A DNA stretch of 13,307 nt from Clostridium sp. CAG:1013 (GTDB taxonomy: Bacteria > Bacillota > Clostridia > Oscillospirales > Acutalibacteraceae): positions 5,733 through 19,039 of the forward strand of contig HF972619.1 in NCBI GenBank assembly GCA_000432995.1. The letters run 5' to 3'. Below are positions 1 to 6,726 of this stretch, in pieces. The position numbers and the translations under genes are program-made. The stretch's first letter is position 1; each line of letters starts with the position of its first letter. The notes beneath the pieces were generated by a model that did no database searches, was not told the origin of the DNA, and saw nothing but the letters and a program-made list of their open reading frames with translations.

Positions 1-479
1 TGGTGGGGGGATTCCACCTGAGCGCCAAAGCCTTAGCCGCTTATCTGTTCTGCTCCTGTGTGGTAGGGGTGGCGGCAGCCTCCTTTTCCACCATGCTGGC
101 AATGCTGGTTCCCAACCGAGCGGTGGGCTTGGTGGTGGGGATCCTGTTGGCCTTTGCCCTGCTGTTTGTGGGACAGAGCCTGATGGCCACACTGCTGGAA
201 CCAGAAACGGTGCAGAAATCCACCCAGATCGTGGAAAATGGACAGGTGGCCTATCTCACGGAATACGGCGCCCCCATGGTGCCAAACCCCGACTACATCC
301 AGGGGATCCCCCGGATGCTTTGCACCTTCTTCCTGTACTTTTTGCCCACCAGCCAGTGTTTTGCAGTGGCGTTCACCACCTTGGATCATCCCGGGCTGCT
401 GCTTACCTTGGGCGCCCTGTTCACTGCCCTGACTACTGGGGCGGGACTGGTCCTGTTTGTCCGCAAGGACGTGAAATAA
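1..479 (+). CDS. ABC-2 type transporter permease, C-terminal part (5' end outside window)
   Basis: This is the C-terminal ~159 residues of a membrane permease. The reading frame is already open at the left edge, so the true start lies outside. Three hydrophobic stretches are visible: about residues 10-28 and 38-60 of the visible part, and the last ~30 residues. Between the second and third lies a polar segment with PETV and VPNPDY. The protein ends in the short charged tail RKDVK. It is clearly paralogous to the complete permease that follows: both share PNRxVG, PETV, VPNPDYxxGIxR, FLPxxQ and a KD[VI]K end. By analogy with ABC-2 permeases, the two would form the heterodimeric membrane part of one exporter, with an ATPase encoded to the left. 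The stop is 13 nt before the next start. The substrate is unknown; with a downstream histidine kinase, antimicrobial-peptide or lipid export is plausible but only inferred. Confidence 0.8.
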   Translation, partial: VGGFHLSAKALAAYLFCSCVVGVAAASFSTMLAMLVPNRAVGLVVGILLAFALLFVGQSLMATLLEPETVQKSTQIVENGQVAYLTEYGAPMVPNPDYIQGIPRMLCTFFLYFLPTSQCFAVAFTTLDHPGLLLTLGALFTALTTGAGLVLFVRKDVK

Positions 480-492
480 GGAGGTGTGCACA

Positions 493-1338
493 ATGAGATC
501 TTTACTTTCAGCGGACCTGTACCGGCTGGTCCGCAGCAAATCCCTGTATATGGGCACGCTCTGTCTGGTTCTGATGGAGGTATGGCTGATGAAAAACTCA
601 ACCGGAGGGGATAGAGCCGTGCAGGGCATGGAATACCAGAATTTTTTCTCCTTCACCATGTTCCTGCCCTTCGCGGCTGCCGCGTTCTGCGGACTGTTTA
701 TTGGAGCGGACTTTTCCTACAAAACTATTCGCAACAAGCTGATCTGCGGCCACACAAAAGGACAGATCTACCTGTCCCACGCTCTGGTGACTGTCCTTGC
801 CACTGTGTGTTTCTGTGCCGCGCCCATGGGGGCGGGGGCATTGTATGGGATGATAGACGGGCGCATGTTCACCCTGAGCAACGAAGCCCTGCTGGGGTAC
901 ATCCTCTGCTCCCTGGCGTCATCAATCGCTGCCGGGGCATTGGCGGTGCTGGTGGCAGCTCTGTTCCCCAACCGGTCCGTGGGAATCCTCGTCAGCCTGC
1001 TGGCGGCGTTTGTCCTGTTCTGCGGCTCCCAGATCATCAACAATTCTCTGAGCCAGCCGGAGACTGTCCCCCAATTCACCCAGCAGACCCTGGGTGACAA
1101 TGTCACCATCTACGCTGCGGACCCGAATCTCCCGGAAGTTCCCAATCCGGACTACCCCACGGGAATAAAACGGGCCGCGCTGGAACTTCTCTGGGACTTT
1201 CTTCCCGCTTGTCAAGCAACCCAGCTTTCTACTGTAACCGTGGAATCCTTCGGCCCGCTGCTGCTATTCAGCGTCCTGTTTTTCGCCCTAGTCACCTTCA
1301 TCGGAGTTGCGCTGTTCTGCCAAAAAGATATCAAATAG
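493..1338 (+). CDS. ABC-2 type transporter permease, complete
   Basis: A 281-residue membrane protein with about six hydrophobic segments (near residues 16-32, 55-72, 95-120, 134-158, 163-182 and 253-276). The ABC-2 permease signature GADFSYKTIRNKLICG lies at residues 71-86. An external polar segment at ~185-235 carries PETV and EVPNPDYPTGIKR, as in the preceding permease. I start it at the ATG at 493 because a perfect AGGAGGTG (479-486) ends 6 nt upstream. The longer in-frame GTG at 484 lies inside that ribosome binding site and cannot be the start. The stop is 10 nt before the histidine kinase start, so the three genes form one operon. The role is the membrane half of an exporter driven by an ATPase not seen here. 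The family is secure, the substrate unknown. Confidence 0.85.
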   Translation: MRSLLSADLYRLVRSKSLYMGTLCLVLMEVWLMKNSTGGDRAVQGMEYQNFFSFTMFLPFAAAAFCGLFIGADFSYKTIRNKLICGHTKGQIYLSHALVTVLATVCFCAAPMGAGALYGMIDGRMFTLSNEALLGYILCSLASSIAAGALAVLVAALFPNRSVGILVSLLAAFVLFCGSQIINNSLSQPETVPQFTQQTLGDNVTIYAADPNLPEVPNPDYPTGIKRAALELLWDFLPACQATQLSTVTVESFGPLLLFSVLFFALVTFIGVALFCQKDIK

Positions 1339-1348
1339 GGGTGTTTCT

Positions 1349-2254
1349 ATGACCGCCGTCCTGTGGACCATCATCCTGCTGCTGACCATCGCCTTAACTG
1401 CTTTGGGGGTCAAGGTGTACCTGCTACGCAAAGGCGCCCGCCAGCTGCGGGAAAGTCTGGAAGAACGGCTTACGGAAGAGACCAACACCTTACTCTCCCT
1501 TTCCACCCGGGACCGGGAAATGCGCCGTTTGGCCTCCTGTCTCAACCAGGAACTGCGGCAGCTGCGCCATGACCGGCTGCGTTACCAGCAAGGGGATCGG
1601 GAGCTGAAAGAAGGCGTTGCCAACATGTCCCACGACCTGCGCACGCCTCTTACGGCCATCTGCGGATATTTGGAGCTGCTGAAAGGCCAGCCCCTGCCCC
1701 CGGATACACTTCGGTACCTGGGACAGATAGAAAACAGAACCCAGGCCATGAAGCGGCTGACAGAGGAGCTGTTCCGTTACTCCGTGGCAGCCTCCTCCCA
1801 GGAGCTGGATCTCCGCCCTGTGGACCTGGGCCGTGCTCTGGAGGAGTCTCTGCTGTCTTTTTACGGCACCTTTGAAAGCCGCCGCATCACTCCGGAGGTG
1901 ACGCTTCCCCAAATCAAAGTGGAACGAATTCTGGATTCGGGAGCACTGAACAGGATCCTGGGAAACATTCTGGGAAACGCCTTGAAATACAGTGACGGAG
2001 ACCTGACTGTCACCTTGGAAGAAACAGGGACCATTGCCTTTTCCAACCTGGCTCCCGGCTTGGACCAAGTGACAGCGGGTCGGCTCTTTGACAGGTTCTA
2101 TACGGTGGAGGCTGCTCGGAATTCCACCGGTCTTGGACTTTCCATCGCCAAACTGCTGACGGAACAGATGGGCGGGACCATCGCCGCGACCTACGACAAT
2201 GGCCGACTGACGGTGACTCTCTCCTTCCCGACCGGGACCAAGCCTGGCACATAA
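1349..2254 (+). CDS. Sensor histidine kinase with one N-terminal membrane helix and no sensor domain
   Basis: 301 residues. Residues ~3-24 form a single hydrophobic helix, followed by a charged, probably coiled-coil linker (25-85). The HisKA domain has the H-box MSHDLRTPLTAI (phospho-acceptor His95). The HATPase domain has the N-box NRILGNILGNALKYS (201-215), an F-box LFDRFY (246-251) and a G-box TGLGLSIAKLL (260-270). All catalytic boxes are intact, so the kinase should be active. There is no extracellular loop, which suggests that the sensory input comes from a partner, possibly the co-transcribed permeases, as in transporter-linked kinases of Firmicutes. The start is the ATG at 1349, with AGGGGTG 6 nt upstream; it follows the permease stop by 10 nt. 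The response regulator is not in the window and is expected to the left. A terminator follows at once. Confidence 0.9.
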   Translation: MTAVLWTIILLLTIALTALGVKVYLLRKGARQLRESLEERLTEETNTLLSLSTRDREMRRLASCLNQELRQLRHDRLRYQQGDRELKEGVANMSHDLRTPLTAICGYLELLKGQPLPPDTLRYLGQIENRTQAMKRLTEELFRYSVAASSQELDLRPVDLGRALEESLLSFYGTFESRRITPEVTLPQIKVERILDSGALNRILGNILGNALKYSDGDLTVTLEETGTIAFSNLAPGLDQVTAGRLFDRFYTVEAARNSTGLGLSIAKLLTEQMGGTIAATYDNGRLTVTLSFPTGTKPGT

Positions 2255-2260
2255 CAAGAG

Positions 2261-2302
2261 AAGGACCGCCCTCCCCATGAAAGGGAAAGGCGGTCCTTTT
2301 TT
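2261..2302 (+). terminator. Intrinsic terminator of the permease-kinase operon
   Basis: A perfect 10-bp stem, AAGGACCGCC (2261-2270) with GGCGGTCCTT (2289-2298), is followed by a T run to 2302. It starts 7 nt after the kinase stop. The amt gene ends 34 nt to the right on the other strand. On that strand the hairpin is followed only by CTCTTG, so it is a weaker terminator in that direction. Confidence 0.88.
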
Positions 2303-2335
2303 GATGAAAGGATGAAAGTTTGGAAAAGTCAGCAG

Positions 2336-4054
2336 TTATTCCACATCTTGTAAGGCATCGTAGCCCTCCTCGCCGGTGCGGACCTTCACCACGTTCTCCA
2401 CATCGTACACAAAGATCTTACCGTCGCCAATGTGACCGGTATACAGCACTTTCTTGGCGGTCTCGATCACCGTGCGGACAGGTACCTTGCTCACTACCAT
2501 GTCCACCTGAACCTTGGGCAGCAAAGTGGCTTCCACCTGGACGCCGCGGTAATACTCCGGCTTACCCTTCTGCAGTCCGCAACCCAGCACATGGGACACC
2601 GTCATGCCGGTGATGCCGATGTCCATCATCGCCTTCTTCAAGGCCTCGAACCGGGACTCCTTGCAGAGGATCTCCACTTTAGTAAACTTGGGGGACTCAT
2701 CGGAGAACACAGGCATCTTCTTCACCGTCACTGCCTCTGCAGCGGGAACGGTACCCGTCACCTGCACCGGTGCAGGCGCCTCGTTCTCCAGGGTGGCGGT
2801 GTCGGGCAGCATGGCGTAGCCCGCGTAAGCGGTGAGCAGACCGTGCTCGGAAATGTCCAGACCTACCAGTTCGTCCTCGGGGTCAGCCCGCAGGCCAATC
2901 GTATGCTTGATCAACTGGAACACGATGGTGATGACCACCGCCACGTACGCCGCCACAGAGACCACGCCCAAGGCCTGGATTCCCAGAAGCCCCGCGCCGC
3001 CGCCGTAGAACAGACCGGGCTGGGTGGAACTTCCCGTGGCGAACAGGCCAGTAAGGATCGTGCCCAAAGCGCCGCAGACACAGTGAACGGAAATGGCGCC
3101 TACTGGGTCGTCGATCTTCGCCACCTTATCAAAGAACTCAATGGCAAGAACCATCACCAGGCCGCAGATCAGACCGATAAAGAAAGCACCCACAGGAGAG
3201 ACAGCATCACATCCCGCTGTGATACCCACCAAACCGGCCAAAGCGGCGTTGTACACCATGGAAACATCGGGCTTCTTGTAGCGGATCCAGGTAAAGACCA
3301 GAGCAGCACAGCAGGCCACGGCGGCTGCCAAGTTGGTGTTAAAGAACACCAGACCTGCTCTCTCGATCAATTCGTCGGAATCCATGCCTACTGTGGAGGC
3401 TCCGTTGAAGCCGAACCAGCAGAACCACAGAATGAACACGCCCAAGGCGGCAGCGGTCAAATTGTGGCCCAGAATAGCCCGAGGCTTGCCGTCCTTGTCA
3501 TACTTGCCAATGCGGGGCCCAAGGATCTTGGCACCGATCAGAGCGCAGACGCCGCCCACCATATGCACCGCCGTGGAACCGGCGAAATCGTGGAAGCCCA
3601 GCTGAGCAAGCCAGCCGCCGCCCCAGATCCAGTGGCCGGACACAGGGTAAATAATCAGGGAGATCGCGGCGGAGTAGATACAGTAAGCGCTGAACTTGGT
3701 GCGCTCCGCCATGGCCCCGGAAACAATGGTGGCAGAGGTGGCACAGAACACCGTCTGGAACACGGCGTAGGCCCACAAAGGAACCCCCGCGGGAAGAATG
3801 TGGCTGTAATCCCCCAGGATCAGGGGATCAATGGTGCCGAATAAAGCAGTACCGCTGCCGAACATAATCCCGAAGCCCACCAGCCAGAAGGCGGGAGTGC
3901 CGATGCAGAAATCCATCAGGTTTTTCATCAGGATATTGCCGGTATTCTTGGCACGGGTAAAGCCCGCTTCGCACATGGAGAAGCCCGCCTGCATAAAGAA
4001 CACCAAGGCGGCTCCTACCAAAACCCAAATCGTGTTTACTGCGCTGAATTCCAT
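2336..4054 (-). CDS. amt: Ammonium channel (Amt) with fused C-terminal PII (GlnK-like) domain
   Basis: 572 residues. Residues ~1-410 are an Amt/Rh-type channel conducting NH4+/NH3 across the cytoplasmic membrane. They carry the twin pore histidines H164 (in HDFAGSTAVHMVGG, with D156) and H324 (in SVHCVCGALGT). A Pro/Ala-rich linker (~418-455) leads to a PII domain (~458-570) with the B-loop YTGHIGDGKI (538-547) and C-loop VRTGE, which in PII proteins bind ATP/ADP and 2-oxoglutarate. In the T-loop (KGKPEYYRGVQVE), the arginine equivalent to GlnK R47 is kept (R503). The tyrosine uridylylated in enteric PII (Y51) is valine (V507). The fused domain probably gates its own channel in cis. I chose the start at 4054 because MEFSAVNTIW begins the first helix; the 60 upstream codons read through the leader hairpin. 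The RBS is weak (AGAAGTGG). The gene is monocistronic. Confidence 0.93.
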   Translation of the reverse strand: MEFSAVNTIWVLVGAALVFFMQAGFSMCEAGFTRAKNTGNILMKNLMDFCIGTPAFWLVGFGIMFGSGTALFGTIDPLILGDYSHILPAGVPLWAYAVFQTVFCATSATIVSGAMAERTKFSAYCIYSAAISLIIYPVSGHWIWGGGWLAQLGFHDFAGSTAVHMVGGVCALIGAKILGPRIGKYDKDGKPRAILGHNLTAAALGVFILWFCWFGFNGASTVGMDSDELIERAGLVFFNTNLAAAVACCAALVFTWIRYKKPDVSMVYNAALAGLVGITAGCDAVSPVGAFFIGLICGLVMVLAIEFFDKVAKIDDPVGAISVHCVCGALGTILTGLFATGSSTQPGLFYGGGAGLLGIQALGVVSVAAYVAVVITIVFQLIKHTIGLRADPEDELVGLDISEHGLLTAYAGYAMLPDTATLENEAPAPVQVTGTVPAAEAVTVKKMPVFSDESPKFTKVEILCKESRFEALKKAMMDIGITGMTVSHVLGCGLQKGKPEYYRGVQVEATLLPKVQVDMVVSKVPVRTVIETAKKVLYTGHIGDGKIFVYDVENVVKVRTGEEGYDALQDVE

Positions 4055-4121
4055 GAGAAACCACTTCTTTTCTTGAGAGATATCTATGTGAAGCGGCGCT
4101 GCCGCTGATCGTCCCCGGGAA

Positions 4122-4169
4122 GCAAAAAGGCGCCTTGAAAGGTACTGAGACCTTTCAAGGCGCCTTTGC
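4122..4169 (-). terminator. Terminator hairpin in the amt leader (probable attenuator)
   Basis: A perfect 18-bp inverted repeat (4126-4143 with 4150-4167) has a 6-nt loop. On the minus strand it is followed directly by TTTTTGCTT, the form of an intrinsic terminator. It lies between the amt promoter (4233-4262) and the amt start (4054), about 70 nt from the start, so it should end most transcripts before the gene unless something intervenes. A GCA/TGC extension beyond a two-base bulge can add three pairs. Each arm contains the palindrome AAGGCGCCTT (4127-4136 and 4157-4166). No run of T follows on the plus strand. Confidence 0.75.
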
Positions 4170-4203
4170 CCCGTTTTATTCCGGCAGAAAAACATTCCTT
4201 GCG

Positions 4204-4223
4204 GGAAAGCTGTTTCGCTTTCC
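4204..4223 (-). promoter_or_regulatory. First hairpin of the amt leader RNA
   Basis: A 7-bp stem GGAAAGC/GCTTTCC with the 6-nt loop GAAACA (minus-strand reading) lies at the very 5' end of the predicted transcript, 34 nt before the terminator hairpin. A short 5' hairpin followed by a terminator is the layout of protein-bound attenuators, such as ANTAR targets of nitrogen genes. However, the loops here (GAAACA and CTCAGT) do not show the A1/G4 rule I know for ANTAR sites. Confidence 0.4.
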
Positions 4224-4232
4224 ACGATGGGC

Positions 4233-4262
4233 ATTATACACCCAGCGAAAAAACATTGTCAA
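4233..4262 (-). promoter_or_regulatory. Sigma-A promoter of amt
   Basis: On the minus strand, TTGACA (4262-4257) and TATAAT (4238-4233) are both perfect hexamers with an 18-nt spacer. AT-rich sequence lies upstream. Predicted transcription starts near 4226, giving a leader of about 172 nt. Such a strong promoter followed by a leader terminator fits control by attenuation rather than by initiation. Confidence 0.82.
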
Positions 4263-4467
4263 GGATATTTGCATGATTTTTATCTCTCGAATTCAAATAC
4301 AGGATAATATCCGAATATTTTTTCAACTTAAACGGATTTTTCGGAAATATTTGCAAGAGCAGACAAGTCATCTTGCAATAGCAAAGCTATAAAAGAGTTG
4401 TTTTCTCCCCGCTCTCCAGACTGAGACGAAATGGCTCGAAACCTGCGGCTTTTTCTCGTCCCCTGCC
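4263..4467. promoter_or_regulatory. Divergent intergenic region with short repeats, no gene seen
   Basis: AT-rich DNA between the amt and xylosidase promoters. ATATTTGCA occurs twice in direct orientation (4265-4273 and 4347-4355). GGATAATATCC (4302-4312) is a palindrome apart from its centre. ATCCG/CGGAT form a spaced inverted pair around 4309-4337, and ATAGC-AAA-GCTAT (4379-4391) is a small dyad. These could be operators for either flanking gene. I recognise no known binding motif and find no convincing ORF. Confidence 0.35.
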
Positions 4468-4496
4468 TTGACAGGTCCCCAACCTTGTTATATTAT
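4468..4496 (+). promoter_or_regulatory. Sigma-A promoter of the beta-xylosidase gene
   Basis: TTGACA (4468-4473), a 17-nt spacer and TATTAT (4491-4496), inside TTATATTATAATA, which offers several overlapping -10 choices. The predicted start is near 4503, about 48 nt before the ATG at 4551. Confidence 0.75.
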
Positions 4497-4550
4497 AATA
4501 AGTAAGCAGCTATGATCGCTCAAAATTTTGGACAAATGGAGGAGTTTGCG

Positions 4551-6536
4551 ATGAAAATTTATGTTGCTGCCAACGCTTTCCGGGACGGAAACGGTTCTCA
4601 GGAAAGACCTTTCAAGCACATCAACGACGCCGCTAAAATTGCCAAACCCGGCGACGAAGTCCTGGTTGGCCCCGGTGTCTATCGGGAGTATGTAGATCCC
4701 CAGAACGCCGGCACCGAGGACGCCCGGATCACCTACCGGAGCGTGGAGCCTCTGGGAGCCATCATCACTGGCGCTGAGGTCATCAAGGGCTGGGAGCCCT
4801 ATGAGGGCAACACTTGGGTTTGCCGCGTGGCTAACGGTATCTTCGGCGACTACAACCCCTACACCACCTATGTGTACGGCGACTGGTACTTTGCTGGCCG
4901 CAGCAAGCACACCGGCTGCGTGTACCTCAATGACAAGGCCATGTATGAGGCCGGCAGCATCGAGGAGTGCGTCAAGGGCGAAGTGTACAAGTGCTCTTGG
5001 GAGCCGGAAGCCAGCACCTATAAGTGGTATGCCGAGCAGGATGGGGACTACACCGTGATCTACGGCAACTTCCAGGGCAAGAACCCCAACGAGGAAAACG
5101 TGGAGATCAACGTGCGCCGCGAGTGCTTCATGCCCTCCAAGACTGGCGTTGGCTACATCACCGTCACCGGCTTTAACATCAACAAGGCCGCCACTACCTG
5201 GGCTCCTCCCGCCGCCTATCAGGACGGCATGATCGGCCCCCACTGGTCCAAGGGCTGGATCATTGAGGACTGCGAGATCAGCAATTCCAAGTGCGCCGGT
5301 ATCTCTCTGGGCAAGTATCTTGACCCCGATAACGACCACTATTTCACCTATAAGCATGTCAAGTCCCCCACCCAGATGGAACGGGACGCTGTCTGCCGCG
5401 GTCAGTATCATGGCTGGCTGAAGGAAAACGTGGGCAGCCACATTGTGCGCCGCTGCAACATCCACAACTGTGAGCAGGGCGGTATCATCGGCCGTATGGG
5501 CGCTGTGTTCTCCATCATCGAGGACAACCACATCCATCACATCAACAACATGATGGAGCTGGGCGGCGCTGAGATCGCCGGCATCAAACTCCACGCTGCT
5601 ATCGACGTGATCTTCCGCCGCAACTGGATCCACGACTGCACCATGGGCATCTGGTGCGACTGGGAAGCTCAGGGCACCCGGATCACCCAGAACGTGCTGT
5701 ACAACAACCAGAAGCCTGCCTTTGCCGATCGTCTGAAGGGCGGCATGATGAGCCAGGATATCTTCGTGGAAGTGAGCCACGGTCCCACCCTTATCGACAA
5801 CAACATTCTGCTGTCTGACGCCACTCTGCGTTTCGCCACTCAGGGCGTGGCCATGGTCCACAACCTGATCTGTGGCGCTCTCACCTGCGTGGGCGGCGGC
5901 ACCTATCCCCGGTACACTCCCTATCATATCCCCCACCGCACCGAAGTCATGGGCTTCATGACCTTCCTCCACGGTGACGACCGGTTCTACAACAACATCT
6001 TCGTTCAGAAGTGGCCTGGTGATCCCATCATCACTCCCCACGACAGCGACGATGGTCATGACGAGGAGAACCGTGAAGTGGGCACCCATGTTTGGGACGA
6101 GTATCCCACCTATGAGGAGTGGATCGCTCAGTTCGATATGGACTCCGAGACTCCCAACATGAGAAAGCTGGCTCCCGCACACGATTCCCATCTGCCTGTG
6201 TGGTCCAAGGGCAACGTGTACTTCAACGGCGCCAAGGCCTGGAAGCACGAGGAGGACGGCCTGGTGGACAACGAGCATCAGGTGACCGTTGAGATCGCTG
6301 AGAAGGACGGCAAGCCCGTGCTGACCACCAACGTGTACGAGTTCCTGGAAGGCTTCAAGGACGAGATGGTGTACACCGGCACTCTGGGCAAGGCCTTCGA
6401 GCCGGAAGAGTACTTCGAGAATCCCGATGGCACTCCCATCACCTTCGACCGCGACTACTTCGGCGAGCATCGCGGCGCCGACGTGGTGCCTGGCCCCTTC
6501 GCTTCCAAGGAAGACGCTGGGAAGAACCTGTGGTAA
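4551..6536 (+). CDS. GH120-family beta-xylosidase (right-handed beta-helix, cytoplasmic)
   Basis: 661 residues. It resembles, from memory, the GH120 beta-xylosidase XylC of Thermoanaerobacterium along its length: N-terminal YVAANAFRDGNGSQERPF and PGDEVLVGPGVYREYV, then TTWAPPAAYQDGMIGPHWSKG (215-235), then KLHAAIDVIFRRNWIHDC. It would release xylose from the non-reducing end of xylo-oligosaccharides. XylC's nucleophile and acid/base residues correspond here to D370 (in CDWEAQG) and E407 (in DIFVEVSHGP). About 14 extra residues (~387-402) lie between them. The N-terminus shows no signal peptide, so it should act on imported oligosaccharides. I start at 4551 because GGAGGAG (4538-4544) is 6 nt upstream; the in-frame ATGs at 4512 and 4536 lack a site or overlap it. 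Codon use is strongly biased, suggesting high expression. No xylan transporter or regulator is adjacent. Confidence 0.87.
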   Translation: MKIYVAANAFRDGNGSQERPFKHINDAAKIAKPGDEVLVGPGVYREYVDPQNAGTEDARITYRSVEPLGAIITGAEVIKGWEPYEGNTWVCRVANGIFGDYNPYTTYVYGDWYFAGRSKHTGCVYLNDKAMYEAGSIEECVKGEVYKCSWEPEASTYKWYAEQDGDYTVIYGNFQGKNPNEENVEINVRRECFMPSKTGVGYITVTGFNINKAATTWAPPAAYQDGMIGPHWSKGWIIEDCEISNSKCAGISLGKYLDPDNDHYFTYKHVKSPTQMERDAVCRGQYHGWLKENVGSHIVRRCNIHNCEQGGIIGRMGAVFSIIEDNHIHHINNMMELGGAEIAGIKLHAAIDVIFRRNWIHDCTMGIWCDWEAQGTRITQNVLYNNQKPAFADRLKGGMMSQDIFVEVSHGPTLIDNNILLSDATLRFATQGVAMVHNLICGALTCVGGGTYPRYTPYHIPHRTEVMGFMTFLHGDDRFYNNIFVQKWPGDPIITPHDSDDGHDEENREVGTHVWDEYPTYEEWIAQFDMDSETPNMRKLAPAHDSHLPVWSKGNVYFNGAKAWKHEEDGLVDNEHQVTVEIAEKDGKPVLTTNVYEFLEGFKDEMVYTGTLGKAFEPEEYFENPDGTPITFDRDYFGEHRGADVVPGPFASKEDAGKNLW

Positions 6537-6565
6537 TCTGATTTTCTAAAAAACATACTGACTGG

Positions 6566-6605
6566 GATCGGACCTCCCCGTGGGGACCGGTCCCGGTCTT
6601 TTTTT
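6566..6605 (+). terminator. Intrinsic terminator after the beta-xylosidase gene
   Basis: GATCGGACC (6566-6574) pairs with GGTCCCGGTC (6589-6598) with one bulged base and one wobble, and CCCC/GGGG pairs near the tip. Seven Ts follow (6599-6605). It begins 29 nt after the stop. Confidence 0.78.
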
Positions 6606-6626
6606 GTCTCCGGCTTCCAGGAACAG

Positions 6627-6655
6627 TAGACGAGGGCACTCCAGCGTGGTACAAT
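6627..6655 (+). promoter_or_regulatory. Probable sigma-A promoter of the hydrolase-permease pair
   Basis: TACAAT (6650-6655) with TAGACG (6627-6632) 17 nt upstream; the -35 matches TTGACA at four of six positions. It lies just after the preceding terminator, and the predicted start is about 65 nt before the hydrolase ATG. Confidence 0.5.
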
Positions 6656-6726
6656 GTTTGCAGAAAAAAAAGAACGGTGTCGGAACTAAGAACCCATCGT
6701 TCTTCTCGAGAGGAGATTGTGTCATC

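Noticed and set aside
2432..3844. 470-codon open frame antisense to amt
   Set aside because: His/Gln/Gly-rich shadow of the Amt-PII gene; no family resemblance.
4122..4169. Long inverted repeat as a transposon end or MITE
   Set aside because: There is no second copy in the window and no target-site duplication visible; the minus-strand T run and its position in a leader fit a terminator better.
4055..4234. 60-residue N-terminal extension of the Amt protein
   Set aside because: It would translate the leader terminator hairpin and begin within the -10 hexamer of the promoter; Amt homology begins at MEFSAVNTIW.
4135..4392. 85-codon plus-strand ORF in the amt leader and divergent region
   Set aside because: It overlaps the amt promoter and hairpin, has no ribosome binding site, and its composition reflects AT-rich intergenic DNA.
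4488..6470. 660-codon open frame antisense to the beta-xylosidase gene
   Set aside because: It mirrors a strongly codon-biased gene whose codon choice avoids antisense stops. The translation is low-complexity (Val/His/Gly/Ala-rich) with no recognisable domain, while the plus strand has a clear family match, promoter and RBS.
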